This document shows, one piece after another, positions 1 to 7,991 of a stretch of DNA of 52,229 nucleotides (position 1 is its first letter; every line of letters starts with the position of its first letter). The DNA is from Bacteroidales bacterium (GTDB lineage Bacteria > Bacteroidota > Bacteroidia > Bacteroidales > JAGOPY01). The DNA is taken from positions 1-52,229 of the forward strand of contig DAOWEV010000113.1 in assembly GCA_030638325.1 (NCBI GenBank). The letters are read 5' to 3'. The notes beneath the pieces were generated by a model that was not told the DNA's origin, made no database searches, and saw nothing but the letters and a program-made list of their open reading frames with translations. Position numbers and translations under genes: made by a program.

Positions 1-237
1 CCCGCGGATGAAGTCCCTATTCTGCAAAATATCACCTGGCAAAAAAACATTCTCGGGCTTAATGCAAAGTATGAGTTTTTCAATAATGCGTATGTGTTCC
101 TGGGTCTCGTCTATTCCAACATACAAAGCTACGATGTGGGCGACCGGACAGCCGAAGAATACCTTCTGAAATTTACTCCTGAATTATACTGGGGGAAAAA
201 TACCACCTTCACCGCTGGATTTAATATCGGTTTTTAA
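1..237 (+). CDS. C-terminal part of an outer-membrane beta-barrel-like protein (partial)
   Basis: The reading frame is open from the first base and ends with TAA at 235-237, giving 78 residues of a protein whose start lies outside the window. The visible part alternates polar and hydrophobic residues in short strands (for example NAYVFLGLVYS and TTFTAGFNIGF) and ends in a terminal phenylalanine. That is the usual beta-signal of outer-membrane barrels assembled by the BAM complex. It could be the end of a porin or a TonB-type protein; the family cannot be named from this fragment. The next gene lies downstream on the same strand after a repeat-rich gap. Confidence 0.55.
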   Translation, partial: PADEVPILQNITWQKNILGLNAKYEFFNNAYVFLGLVYSNIQSYDVGDRTAEEYLLKFTPELYWGKNTTFTAGFNIGF

Positions 238-266
238 GCCGTGATCTCCTCACCACCCACACCTTG

Positions 267-347
267 CCCCATCGCCCTTTCGCCCTTTCGCTCCATCGCT
301 CACTCTCAACTTCTCCCCTCTTCCGACTTCGGTCTTCCGACTTCCGA
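267..347. repeat. Octamer array followed by heptamer array
   Basis: Positions 267-306 read as 8-nt units ending in CG (CCCCATCG, CCCTTTCG twice, CTCCATCG). Positions 320-347 read as four 7-nt units of the form CTTCCGA/CTTCGGT. The same heptamer string recurs near 9181, 37463 and 40505. The array lies in the gap before the dipeptidase gene and is not coding. Confidence 0.7.
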
Positions 348-455
348 CTCCTCGTTAACCCATGCTCATTATTTTTCCTCACAGATAGCAAAGATTACGC
401 AGATAGTTCTATTTTTGTGCCAATTTACAAAATTCACAAATACAATTACCTTAAT

Positions 456-2201
456 ATGAAAATTATGAAAAAGAAACTGTTTTTACTTTCGTTAACCATT
501 ATTTTTGCTACAAGTACAAGTCTGGCTTGTACCAACTTCCTCGTTACCAAAGGCGCTTCGAAAGACGGTTCGGTAATGATCAGCTTCTCTGCTGATTCCC
601 ATGTTCTTTACGGCGAGTTATACCACTGGCCTGCAGCTACTTACCCGGAAGGCGCCATGTTGGATGTCTACGAATGGGATACCGGGAAATACCTCGGACA
701 GATCAAACAGCTCAGGGAAACATACAATGTTATCGGAAATATGAACGAGTACCAGGTTTCTATCGGGGAAACCACCTATGGCGGGCATTCCGAGCTGGGT
801 ACCGGAAAACAAACCGGTGCTATCATTGATTACGGCAGCCTTATGTTTCTCGGACTTCAGAGATCTAAGTCGGCCCGTGAAGCCATCAAAGTCATGACAG
901 AACTGATGGCTGAATACGGATACTACAGCTCCGGAGAATCATTTTCTGTTTCCGATAAGGATGAAGCCTGGATCTTTGAAATGATTGGAAAAGGGGATGG
1001 TCAGAAAGGGGCTGTCTGGGTAGCCTTGAAAATTCCCGACGGCTACGTGAGCGCCCATGCTAACCAGGCCAGGATCACAACCTTCCCGCTGGCCAATGGC
1101 ATCACCTCTATTACCTTTGATAACATCGATAAGATCTTCAATCCTGAAGTTGAGTGCGTGTATGCTACAGACGTCATTGACTTTGCCCGCGAGAAAGAAT
1201 ATTTTGATGGTGAGGATGAAGATTTCAGTTTTTCTGATACTTACGCTCCCGTTGATTTCGGTGGCGCCCGCTTCTGCGAGATCCGGGTCTGGTCTTTCTT
1301 CAATGCCATTAACAAAGAGATGGGACAATATTTTGACTATGCCGTTGGTCACATTGAACACGGTAAGAAATTCGCCGATGGCAGCAAGAACCCGAACGGC
1401 TACGCTTCCAACCGCATGCCACTGTGGATAAAACCTGACCGGAAACTGGATGTGCACGATATCATGAACTTTATGCGTGACCACTTAGAAGGCACCTCTC
1501 TCGATATGACCCAGGATATGGGCGCCGGTCCTTACGGCAGCCCGTACCGCTGGCGTCCGCTGACCTGGGAAGTTGACAGCGTAAAGTACTGCAACGAACG
1601 GGCAGCGTCTACCCAGCAAACCGGATTTGTATTTGTTTCCCAATCGCGTAACTGGCTCCCCGATGCCATAGGAGGTATCCACTGGTGGGGCGTTGACGAT
1701 GCCGCCAGCACGGTTTTCATGCCTATGTATACCAGCATGATCCGTACACCTGAAAAAATGGCAAGGGGTTATGGCTCCATGATGGTGTTTGTCGCCGATG
1801 CTGCCTTCTGGGTATTCAACCAGGTATCTAATTTTGCCTATACACGTTATAACCTCATCCACCCTGAGATCGAAAGCCTCCAGCAAGCCATGGAAAACCA
1901 GTTCATTGCTTATACGCCCGTAATTGATGATGCGGCGTTTAAACTTTACGAACAGGATCAGGATATGGCCAGGGAGTTCCTGACCAACTACTCGGTACAA
2001 CAAGCAAACAACACCGTTATGGAATGGATGAAATTCTACCAGTACCTGTTTACAAAGTATATGGATGGAAATGTGAAAGAACCTGATCCTGGCAAGCAGA
2101 ATCCGAAACTGCAACAGCCCGGCTATGGCGAAGAGTGGTACCGCAGGATCGTTAATGAGACAGGTGATCAGTTCAAAGTAATTGGTGCAATGGGCCATTA
2201 A
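456..2201 (+). CDS. C69-family dipeptidase, secreted
   Basis: The 581-residue product starts with a basic hydrophobic signal peptide that ends in SLA, directly followed by Cys25. In the C69/U34 PepD family such a Cys becomes the N-terminal nucleophile after processing (Ntn hydrolase fold). The following stretch TNFLVTKGASKDGSV and the later SIGETTYGG motif are typical of the family. It should cleave dipeptides in the periplasm or outside the cell. The frame is open upstream to 264, but that part reads through the octamer/heptamer repeats and would bury the signal peptide. I therefore chose ATG at 456; ATG at 465 is also possible. Length agrees with Bacteroidota homologues of 550-600 residues. 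Confidence 0.9.
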   Translation: MKIMKKKLFLLSLTIIFATSTSLACTNFLVTKGASKDGSVMISFSADSHVLYGELYHWPAATYPEGAMLDVYEWDTGKYLGQIKQLRETYNVIGNMNEYQVSIGETTYGGHSELGTGKQTGAIIDYGSLMFLGLQRSKSAREAIKVMTELMAEYGYYSSGESFSVSDKDEAWIFEMIGKGDGQKGAVWVALKIPDGYVSAHANQARITTFPLANGITSITFDNIDKIFNPEVECVYATDVIDFAREKEYFDGEDEDFSFSDTYAPVDFGGARFCEIRVWSFFNAINKEMGQYFDYAVGHIEHGKKFADGSKNPNGYASNRMPLWIKPDRKLDVHDIMNFMRDHLEGTSLDMTQDMGAGPYGSPYRWRPLTWEVDSVKYCNERAASTQQTGFVFVSQSRNWLPDAIGGIHWWGVDDAASTVFMPMYTSMIRTPEKMARGYGSMMVFVADAAFWVFNQVSNFAYTRYNLIHPEIESLQQAMENQFIAYTPVIDDAAFKLYEQDQDMAREFLTNYSVQQANNTVMEWMKFYQYLFTKYMDGNVKEPDPGKQNPKLQQPGYGEEWYRRIVNETGDQFKVIGAMGH

Positions 2202-2202
2202 C

Positions 2203-2369
2203 ATGATTTACGATTTTGATGAGATCATTCATCGTGAGCATACCAACTGCGTCAAGTACGACCTGCGCAACGAATGAACATCGCTGCCCCGCGATCAACG
2301 ATAGAAAAGGCACTTGAAAATATTGGTGGCATATTTGGCGGATATGCAAATCGCACATCTGGGGGCTGA
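2203..2369 (+). pseudogene. Relic of a PatB/MalY-type C-S lyase (aminotransferase fold)
   Basis: One base after the dipeptidase stop there is an ATG reading MIYDFDEIIHREHTNCVKYD, which resembles the start of PatB/MalY cystathionine beta-lyases (M-x-FDxxIxRxxTxxxKYD). It stops at 2275-2277. In another frame, from 2283, the sequence reads AAPRSTIEKALE...GIFGGYAN up to a TGA at 2367-2369. This resembles the next conserved block of MalY, where TAP-xIIEAL is followed by HG-(I/V)FGY. The block expected between them (LPxWxADMDF) is missing. I read this as a gene destroyed by an internal deletion and frameshift, with the PLP-binding part gone. The match is by eye and short. Confidence 0.55.
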
Positions 2370-2392
2370 ATCCACCTCTTGCAAATTCGAAG

Positions 2393-2690
2393 CACGAAAT
2401 CCTAAATACTAAACAATCTCTAATGACCAAAATATAAATAACGAAACAGTAAAGACGCAAAATATTGCGTCTCTCTATCTGGATTGGAACATTTGTGTTT
2501 TGAATTTGTTTAGGATTTCTATATTAGTATCTTAATTCTGATATTCGTGTTTTTCTTGGCAAGAAATTACAAAAAACAATTCCCAAATTCCAAATAATAA
2601 CCAAATCACAATATTCAAAACTTAAACGGTTTGGGTATTGGAGTTTGAAAATTGGAATTTATTTGGGATTTAGTGCTTGGGATTTAGGAT
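2393..2690. repeat. Nested imperfect inverted repeats around a perfect palindrome
   Basis: CACGAAATCCTAAATACTAAAC at 2393-2414 is answered by GTTTAGGATTTC at 2508-2519 and ATTCGTG near 2543. Between them lies the hairpin AGACGCAA-AATA-TTGCGTCT at 2453-2472. A second pair follows, with CCCAAATTCCAAATAA near 2582 facing GAATTTATTTGGG near 2658. With the pseudogene this fills the gap 2202-2783. No intact gene is seen here. Confidence 0.5.
2453..2472. repeat. Dispersed palindrome AGACGCAA/TTGCGTCT, copy 1
   Basis: This is a perfect 8-bp stem with loop AATA. The identical 20-mer recurs at 9031-9050, so it is a dispersed palindromic repeat rather than a chance hairpin. It could act as a terminator or be a REP-like element. 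Confidence 0.75.
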
Positions 2691-2750
2691 TTCTGGTTTA
2701 TCCAGGTTAGGTTTTCGGAATTTTCAGGTGCTCCTGACATCGTTTTTGAT

Positions 2751-2758
2751 TATCTTTG
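2751..2758 (+). promoter_or_regulatory. Candidate -7 box of a Bacteroidota promoter
   Basis: TATCTTTG fits the Bacteroidota consensus TAnnTTTG and lies 25 bases before the ATG at 2784. No good TTTG box stands 19-21 bases upstream, so the call rests on one half-site. Confidence 0.35.
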
Positions 2759-2783
2759 TAATATAAGTAAAAATATCTGAATC

Positions 2784-3707
2784 ATGGAAGAGAAGAAAAG
2801 TTCTCAGTTTACCGGAAAAAAGTCTTTAATCTGGTTGATAATCATCATTGTACTTGCTGCTGCACTAATTGTTATGTTCTTCTGGCAGCACCAGACAAAA
2901 AGCGAGTTGAACCTGCTCCTGGAAGAAAAAGAGCTGCAACGTATTGAACTTAATCAAGAGCTTGACTCACTAATGGTTAACCATGAACGTGTTAAAACAG
3001 AGCACAGCGAGCTGGCCGATTCGCTCACCATCAAAGACAGTGTTATCCAGGCAAATGCAGTGGAAATCAAGAAACTGCTTGATACCCAGTGGGAATACTA
3101 TAAAGTTAAAAAGAAATTATCGCGGTTGCAGGATATCGCCCAGGGCTATGTGCATCAGATGGACTCTCTGTACCGGGTCAATGATGCATTAACAGAAGAA
3201 AATATTATCATTAAAAAAGACCTCGTGGTCTTGCGCAAAGAAAAAGAACAGATCGAGAAAGACAAAGATATCCTGGTCGAACAAGTTGAATCTGCATCTT
3301 TTCTGAAAGCATATAACATTGATGCAGGAGGTGTCAGATTGAGGTCCGGGAGCAGTAAAGAGGTCATTACTGACAAAGTCAGGAAAATGGACAAGGTTAA
3401 AATATGTTTTACCCTGGGCGAGAATGATATCGCCACTCCCGGTAATCGTGACTTATATATCCGTATTGCCCGGCCTGATAAGGAAATCCTCACCAAAACC
3501 AGGGGCGATGATTATACTTTCGAGTACGAAGGAAAGATATTACAGTACTCGATTATAAGGACTATCAATTATGAAAATCGTCCGGTGGATATCTGTATTT
3601 ACTGGAACAAGCAATATTCTTCACAGGAAATGCAAACAGGGCTCTACCATGTCGACATTTTCTGCGATGGCAACATCATCGGGCACACAACCTTTACATT
3701 GAGATAA
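2784..3707 (+). CDS. Membrane-anchored coiled-coil protein of unknown function
   Basis: The 307-residue protein has a short charged N-terminus and one transmembrane helix at about residues 14-34. A long heptad-rich segment of Glu, Lys and Leu follows at about 38-170 and should form a coiled coil. The last 110 residues are strand-rich (ICFTLGENDIA, DLYIRIARPD, YHVDIFCDGNIIGHTTFTL) and look like a beta-sandwich. The expected topology is an inner-membrane anchor with a periplasmic stalk and head. I do not recognise a named family. It is converging with the exosortase gene, with a hairpin between them. Confidence 0.8.
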   Translation: MEEKKSSQFTGKKSLIWLIIIIVLAAALIVMFFWQHQTKSELNLLLEEKELQRIELNQELDSLMVNHERVKTEHSELADSLTIKDSVIQANAVEIKKLLDTQWEYYKVKKKLSRLQDIAQGYVHQMDSLYRVNDALTEENIIIKKDLVVLRKEKEQIEKDKDILVEQVESASFLKAYNIDAGGVRLRSGSSKEVITDKVRKMDKVKICFTLGENDIATPGNRDLYIRIARPDKEILTKTRGDDYTFEYEGKILQYSIIRTINYENRPVDICIYWNKQYSSQEMQTGLYHVDIFCDGNIIGHTTFTLR

Positions 3708-3729
3708 GTAAGGAGACAAATCTCCTTAC
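3708..3729. terminator. Bidirectional hairpin between converging genes
   Basis: GTAAGGAG-acaaat-CTCCTTAC forms an 8-bp perfect stem one base after the stop of the upstream gene and four bases before the end of the converging exosortase gene. There is no strong T-run. Confidence 0.6.
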
Positions 3730-3732
3730 GTC

Positions 3733-4326
3733 CTATTCCTTACTGCCTACTGCTGCTTTCGGTTTCATCCGCAACGGGTAGATCTTCTCCACCCAAAGCA
3801 TCCACAGCCCGAAAATGACAACATAGAAAAAGGGCCTGACGATATAATCGTGGGTATATAGAAATTGTTCAGGATAAGTTATAACCACTACCGACAAGCT
3901 GATTATCCGCATCAGGTTCGTAAGATACACGATCAGGATACCGAAGGGGATAAACCACAGCTTGTGCTTCCAGGGGCCCGGATAGATCAGGAACAATAAC
4001 AGAAACTGCAGGATCTGCTTGAATCCCGAACAGCCCCCACTCACACCAATATAACCGTTATTGTTAAAATATATGACTTTATTTTCATCATCGGTGATTA
4101 TCGGAATATTTAAAACATTACTTACCACCCATTTACTTTTCACGTAAACATCATCGATCAGCCACCCCTGGACAATACGGACATCTTCTCTGACGGGTTC
4201 AAAATGCAGCTCATTGGCCCAGTACCGGAAAGAATAATGAATGACAACCGTGATGATCATGAACAGCAGCACTTCACGCAGTGCATATAGCCTGTATTTC
4301 TCTATGAATTTTTTTATCTCCTTCAT
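3733..4326 (-). CDS. Short exosortase/archaeosortase-family membrane protease
   Basis: The 197-residue integral membrane protein carries the exosortase catalytic set. Cys99 lies in GGCSGFKQ, Arg140 in TNLMRI, and His159 in THDYI, followed by a final hydrophobic helix. In this family the Cys cleaves a C-terminal sorting signal (PEP-CTERM or similar) of exported proteins, usually coupled to surface glycosylation. The length matches the short Bacteroidota types (XrtF-like, about 180-200 residues) rather than proteobacterial EpsH. No protein with a recognisable Xrt sorting tail is visible in this window, so the substrate is unknown. The next gene is divergent from it. Confidence 0.8.
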   Translation of the reverse strand: MKEIKKFIEKYRLYALREVLLFMIITVVIHYSFRYWANELHFEPVREDVRIVQGWLIDDVYVKSKWVVSNVLNIPIITDDENKVIYFNNNGYIGVSGGCSGFKQILQFLLLFLIYPGPWKHKLWFIPFGILIVYLTNLMRIISLSVVVITYPEQFLYTHDYIVRPFFYVVIFGLWMLWVEKIYPLRMKPKAAVGSKE

Positions 4327-4459
4327 CTTGATCTTAACCTTGTACAGGGCATTATTTCATAACTCTCACAGCGTCTCATCTTCTCCCCTTCACACCAGCC
4401 CCGCCAGGAAATGAGTTGCCAAAAGTACAGATTTCAATGGTGATCAGAAAATAAATTAA

Positions 4460-4467
4460 TATATTTG
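4460..4467 (+). promoter_or_regulatory. Candidate -7 box
   Basis: TATATTTG matches TAnnTTTG and lies 16 bases before the ATG at 4484. No convincing -33 box was seen. Confidence 0.3.
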
Positions 4468-4483
4468 GCCAAAATAGTCCGAA

Positions 4484-5785
4484 ATGACCCCTTCATCCCG
4501 TTCGCACCACAAACGATCTCATAGAAAAAGAAATCCTATCGGTAGGTTTTTTTCTCGTTTTAAGAGAAAGAAACATAGTCACAGCAGCAGATCCGGAAGT
4601 TTTCCAGGCATTTCTGAGCTTCCCGGGAGGGAAAAAGAGGATCATTTAACAAAGGATACCGGCGCACAACCGACTCCGGAAATTGTGAGGGAAAGCCGTA
4701 AATACAAAACCTATAGAAAAGGCTCTTTTTCGGAACGACTTGAGCTGCGTTCCAGGAAAAGGGCGTTGAAACGTGAGGAGAAGAAAAAAACCAGGATCAA
4801 AAAAAAGATACGGAAGCAACACCAGAAGAGATACAAGAAAGAAGAGTTGGGAAGAACCCTGCCTCAGAGACTTCTGACGGTAACCCCCCATGGAGAACAG
4901 GATTCCAGGAAAAGTAAAATCTCTATTTTTTCCAAAAGAAGCGCTTTTTATAAAAATTCAACTTACATAGTCAATTCCACCATAATTTTCATCTTCACCT
5001 ATATCATTGTATACCTAATTTACTGGTTGACGGAATTGCTGATAGCTTCACTGTTTGGCTTTGATTCCATACTCTATTATTATGACCTTAAATTCAATGA
5101 TTATTCCGCGCTGTGGACCAGGTTCAACATTCTGGTAATTACGGGAGTTCCACCATTTCTCTGCTTATCCATCGGTCTCTTGTTACACAGAAGGGTATTT
5201 AAACTAAAGAGGTTTTCAGGACTTCAAAAGCTTTTTATTTTATGGTGGTCATTACACTCCCTGAATCATTTTTTCGGAGCTTTCGCCTCCGGCATAGTAA
5301 CTTCTGAAGGCTTTGGTTATGTTGCCGCCTGGATGTATTTGAACACTGCCTTAAAATTCCTTTTTTCATTGATTTCGTTGTTTCTCCTCGCAGTGATTGG
5401 CTATAATTCGAGACAGCATTTTCTGGAAACTTCTTTTTCTCTGAACAGGATCAAACGGCAAAACCAGGTTTCATTTTTATTTACCCAGGCTTTGATACCA
5501 TGGATAGTGGGATCATTTCTTATTTTGATCATCCGGATACCTCATAATTTCGATTATCCTTATGAAACATTGCTATTGTTTTCGGTTGGCTTTGCGGTCA
5601 TTCCGGCTTTTTTCAATAGCAAGGTCAAGCCAAAACTGAATATGCTGAAAGTTAAAAAGCATGTGCATATTAATGCAACCAATATCATCATGGTTCTGTT
5701 ATTGCTTGCTTTTTACCGCATCATGCTGGGCATCGGCCTGCATTTCATCATCCGGATATCCATCTCTATCTCACCCGCGATTTAA
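4484..5785 (+). CDS. Uncharacterised multi-pass membrane protein with a very basic N-terminal region
   Basis: The 433-residue product starts with about 155 residues dominated by Lys, Arg, His and Ser (for example RKRALKREEKKKTRIKKK), which should be cytoplasmic and could bind nucleic acid or phospholipid. About seven hydrophobic segments follow, at roughly 163-191, 214-236, 248-270, 286-306, 330-350, 361-378 and 398-424. A segment WWSLHSLNHFFGAFASG at 254-270 places His258 and His262 in a membrane helix, which could be a metal or catalytic site. I do not recognise the family. It is divergent from the exosortase and converges with the RNase H gene, 16 bases away. Confidence 0.75.
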   Translation: MTPSSRSHHKRSHRKRNPIGRFFSRFKRKKHSHSSRSGSFPGISELPGREKEDHLTKDTGAQPTPEIVRESRKYKTYRKGSFSERLELRSRKRALKREEKKKTRIKKKIRKQHQKRYKKEELGRTLPQRLLTVTPHGEQDSRKSKISIFSKRSAFYKNSTYIVNSTIIFIFTYIIVYLIYWLTELLIASLFGFDSILYYYDLKFNDYSALWTRFNILVITGVPPFLCLSIGLLLHRRVFKLKRFSGLQKLFILWWSLHSLNHFFGAFASGIVTSEGFGYVAAWMYLNTALKFLFSLISLFLLAVIGYNSRQHFLETSFSLNRIKRQNQVSFLFTQALIPWIVGSFLILIIRIPHNFDYPYETLLLFSVGFAVIPAFFNSKVKPKLNMLKVKKHVHINATNIIMVLLLLAFYRIMLGIGLHFIIRISISISPAI

Positions 5786-5801
5786 TACGCTTACCGCAGC
5801 T

Positions 5802-6437
5802 TTACTTTCTTCCGAAATCAGCGGGTATCTCCCCCCAATATTTGGTTTGCCATTTCAGGATCCGATTAGGGTATTCATTATTCTGCAGCCACTTTTCAGC
5901 CCTTTCAATAAGCTCGAATATGTATAGATTCAAAGTTGTTTTCTGCAGCTTTGTATTGGTTTTTTTGCTCTTCACCCATTTTATGGCTGTTCTGGAATCG
6001 GAATAAATGGGGAGGCGGTTGTTCTGCTTTTTTAAATAGGCCAGGGCATGCACAATGGCAAGGAATTCTCCGATATTCACAGTCCCTTGCGGATATGGCC
6101 CTACCCTGAACAACTCCATTGAAGTGTCTGTTTCCACACCCCGGTATTCCATATCACCGGGGTTGCCGCTACAGGCAGCATCAACTGAAATACTATTCGT
6201 GTCTGGTAAACCAATACGGGCAAGCTCTTCTTTGGATAATTCCGGCCGGATATCTTTTCCCCTGAAGTCATCGGGGTTCCCCTGAAATGCTTCGGCGGCC
6301 TGTTCCATATCCGGAAAGGCTTTATACCGGGCCCCGGCAAATCCCCTGATCTGCGCTTCACACTCTTTCCAGCTTTCATATATCCCTGGCTTTACACCTG
6401 CCCAGACAACATAATATTTTTGTTTTCCTTTTTTCAA
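5802..6437 (-). CDS. rnhA: Ribonuclease HI with N-terminal viroplasmin domain
   Basis: The first 45 residues (KKYYVVW-type start, GIYESWKECEAQIRGFAGARYKAF) are the caulimovirus viroplasmin / RNase HI N-terminal domain that binds RNA-DNA hybrids. The RNase H domain follows. With the longer start counted as residue 1, the catalytic acids are Asp94 (SVDAACSGNPG), Glu132 (GEFLAI), Asp155 (YSDSRTA) and Asp215 near the C-terminus. It removes RNA from RNA-DNA hybrids. No ATG is available. Candidate starts are TTG at 6437, which fits the family's usual N-terminus, and TTG at 6461, which adds eight residues. Confidence 0.88.
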   Translation of the reverse strand: MKKGKQKYYVVWAGVKPGIYESWKECEAQIRGFAGARYKAFPDMEQAAEAFQGNPDDFRGKDIRPELSKEELARIGLPDTNSISVDAACSGNPGDMEYRGVETDTSMELFRVGPYPQGTVNIGEFLAIVHALAYLKKQNNRLPIYSDSRTAIKWVKSKKTNTKLQKTTLNLYIFELIERAEKWLQNNEYPNRILKWQTKYWGEIPADFGRK

Positions 6438-6529
6438 AACCCAGGTCTTAATAAAGATCAAAGATATATGATATAAGTTTAACCCTCATGCCAAATAACT
6501 GTTTCCTGTTAACTGTCAACTGTAATAAG

Positions 6530-6537
6530 TAACTTTG
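6530..6537 (+). promoter_or_regulatory. Candidate -7 box for the GldH-like gene
   Basis: TAACTTTG matches TAnnTTTG and lies 13 bases before the ATG at 6551. A weak TGTT stands 19 bases upstream. Confidence 0.4.
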
Positions 6538-6550
6538 TAAAAACAACGTT

Positions 6551-7024
6551 ATGATTTCCCGTAAATTCATAATTTCATTTTTTTTAACGGTATTTCTCGT
6601 TCTGACTGCCTGCAGCCCGGATAAGATCTATGAAAAACATACCAGGCTTGATAATCTTTCCTGGAACCGTTTCCGGGAATTTGTATTTGAAGTAGCTGTT
6701 GAAGACCTGTCTGCCGGATATGATTTTTACATTGCTATCAGGCATCATACCGATATCTTGTATGAGGAACTTTCAATAAATTTTGCCTTCAGGACACCGG
6801 GGGGTGAATATCGCAGCCGTGATTATGATATCAGGATCAAAGACCGGGATGGCAATCTGCTCGGGGATGGGCTGGGTGAGCTATGGGATCTGGAAGTTCC
6901 GCTCAGGAAGGGGTTCCGGTTTAAGACAAAAGGTATTTGTCGCTTTGAGATCAGCAATCGCATGTCGCGGACAGAGACGGTTGGAATATTGGAGGTCGGG
7001 TTTATTGTCAGAAAGTCGAGATAG
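6551..7024 (+). CDS. gldH: GldH-family lipoprotein
   Basis: The 157-residue protein has a lipoprotein signal with lipobox LTAC and lipidated Cys21. The body fits the gliding-motility lipoprotein GldH: strand-rich, with an IAIRHHTDILYEELSINF core, a DGNLLGDGLGELWD segment, and a C-terminal block RFEISNRMSRTETVGILEVGF that corresponds to the QAMR...GITDVGF end of GldH. GldH was found in gliding Flavobacteria, but homologues occur widely in non-gliding Bacteroidota, so gliding cannot be inferred. It converges with ribF. Confidence 0.72.
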   Translation: MISRKFIISFFLTVFLVLTACSPDKIYEKHTRLDNLSWNRFREFVFEVAVEDLSAGYDFYIAIRHHTDILYEELSINFAFRTPGGEYRSRDYDIRIKDRDGNLLGDGLGELWDLEVPLRKGFRFKTKGICRFEISNRMSRTETVGILEVGFIVRKSR

Positions 7025-7036
7025 TTTTGGGGGAAA

Positions 7037-7978
7037 TTATTGAGAGAGAAGTTGGTCAAGTATATCAACTGCGACCACACGGTCTTTCCGGAGCTGCTTG
7101 CGCAGGGCTGCAAGATTCTCAAACTTCTTTTCATCGCGGATGCGGTCTACAAAGAAAATGGTAATGATCTCCCCGTAAATATCGTGATTAAAGTCAAATA
7201 TATTCACTTCAATGGTAAGGTCTCCATGATCGATGGTCGGGCGGTGCCCGATATTTCCCATGCCTTTATAGATACGCCCTTCGTACTCCACCCTGCAGGC
7301 ATATACGCCATTGGCTGATATCAGTTTGTATTCATCTTCAATTTCAATATTGGCAGTCGGGAAGCCGATGGTCTGACCAATCCTGTTACCCCTCACAACC
7401 TTCCCTGTAATAGAGTATTCGTACCCCAGGAGCTTGTTGGCAAGCCTCACATTACCTGCATTCAGGGCATTCCGTATCTTGGTTGAGCTTACAGCTACGC
7501 CATCGATTGTTTGAACCGGTAGTTCTACTACCTCAAAGCTATGGATCTTTCCGAGGCCTTTAAGTTCTCCAATACTACCATAACGGTCTTTTCCAAATTG
7601 ATGATCATACCCGATGATCAGCTTTTTAGTTTTGATCTTTTCTACCAGCACATTTCGTACAAACTCCCCTGAAGGAGTGTTGGCAAATTCTTTGGTAAAA
7701 GGGATCACGATGAGATAATCAATTCCGGCCTGCCGGACAAACTCAATCTTCTTTTCCTGTGTATTGATGAATTTCAAGTCCTTGCTGTCAGGATGGATAA
7801 CCAGCCTTGGATGCGGGTGAAAAGTAATGACCACGGTTTCTCCCCCGGATTCTTCAGCAGCACTTTGTACCATCCGGAATATCTCCTGGTGGCCAATGTG
7901 AACACCATCAAAAGTCCCAATCGTAACCACCGCCTTTTTTATTGGTTTCAGACCGTCCGTATCGTAATATATCTTCAC
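7037..7978 (-). CDS. ribF: Bifunctional riboflavin kinase / FAD synthetase
   Basis: The 313-residue protein has an N-terminal nucleotidyltransferase with GTFDGVHIGH at residues 21-30, which adenylates FMN to FAD. A C-terminal riboflavin kinase domain follows with GxxxGFPTAN at about 201-210. Length is normal for prokaryotic RibF. The start codon appears to be GTG at 7976-7978. The gene begins 13 bases after the asd stop on the same strand, so the two are probably co-transcribed from the asd promoter. No FMN riboswitch was seen upstream. Confidence 0.95.
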   Translation of the reverse strand: MKIYYDTDGLKPIKKAVVTIGTFDGVHIGHQEIFRMVQSAAEESGGETVVITFHPHPRLVIHPDSKDLKFINTQEKKIEFVRQAGIDYLIVIPFTKEFANTPSGEFVRNVLVEKIKTKKLIIGYDHQFGKDRYGSIGELKGLGKIHSFEVVELPVQTIDGVAVSSTKIRNALNAGNVRLANKLLGYEYSITGKVVRGNRIGQTIGFPTANIEIEDEYKLISANGVYACRVEYEGRIYKGMGNIGHRPTIDHGDLTIEVNIFDFNHDIYGEIITIFFVDRIRDEKKFENLAALRKQLRKDRVVAVDILDQLLSQ

Positions 7979-7991
7979 CTTTCCTGTCGCT

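Noticed and set aside
939..2204. Long minus-strand ORFs opposite the C69 dipeptidase (181 and 239 codons)
   Set aside because: They lie antisense to a well-supported gene and show no domain; they are shadow frames.
2173..2460. Minus-strand ORF of 95 codons after the dipeptidase gene
   Set aside because: It crosses the dipeptidase end, the PatB relic and a palindrome, and has no family features.
7037..7978. FMN riboswitch controlling ribF
   Set aside because: The gene follows asd by 13 bases and no conserved RFN-like sequence lies in that space or in front of asd.
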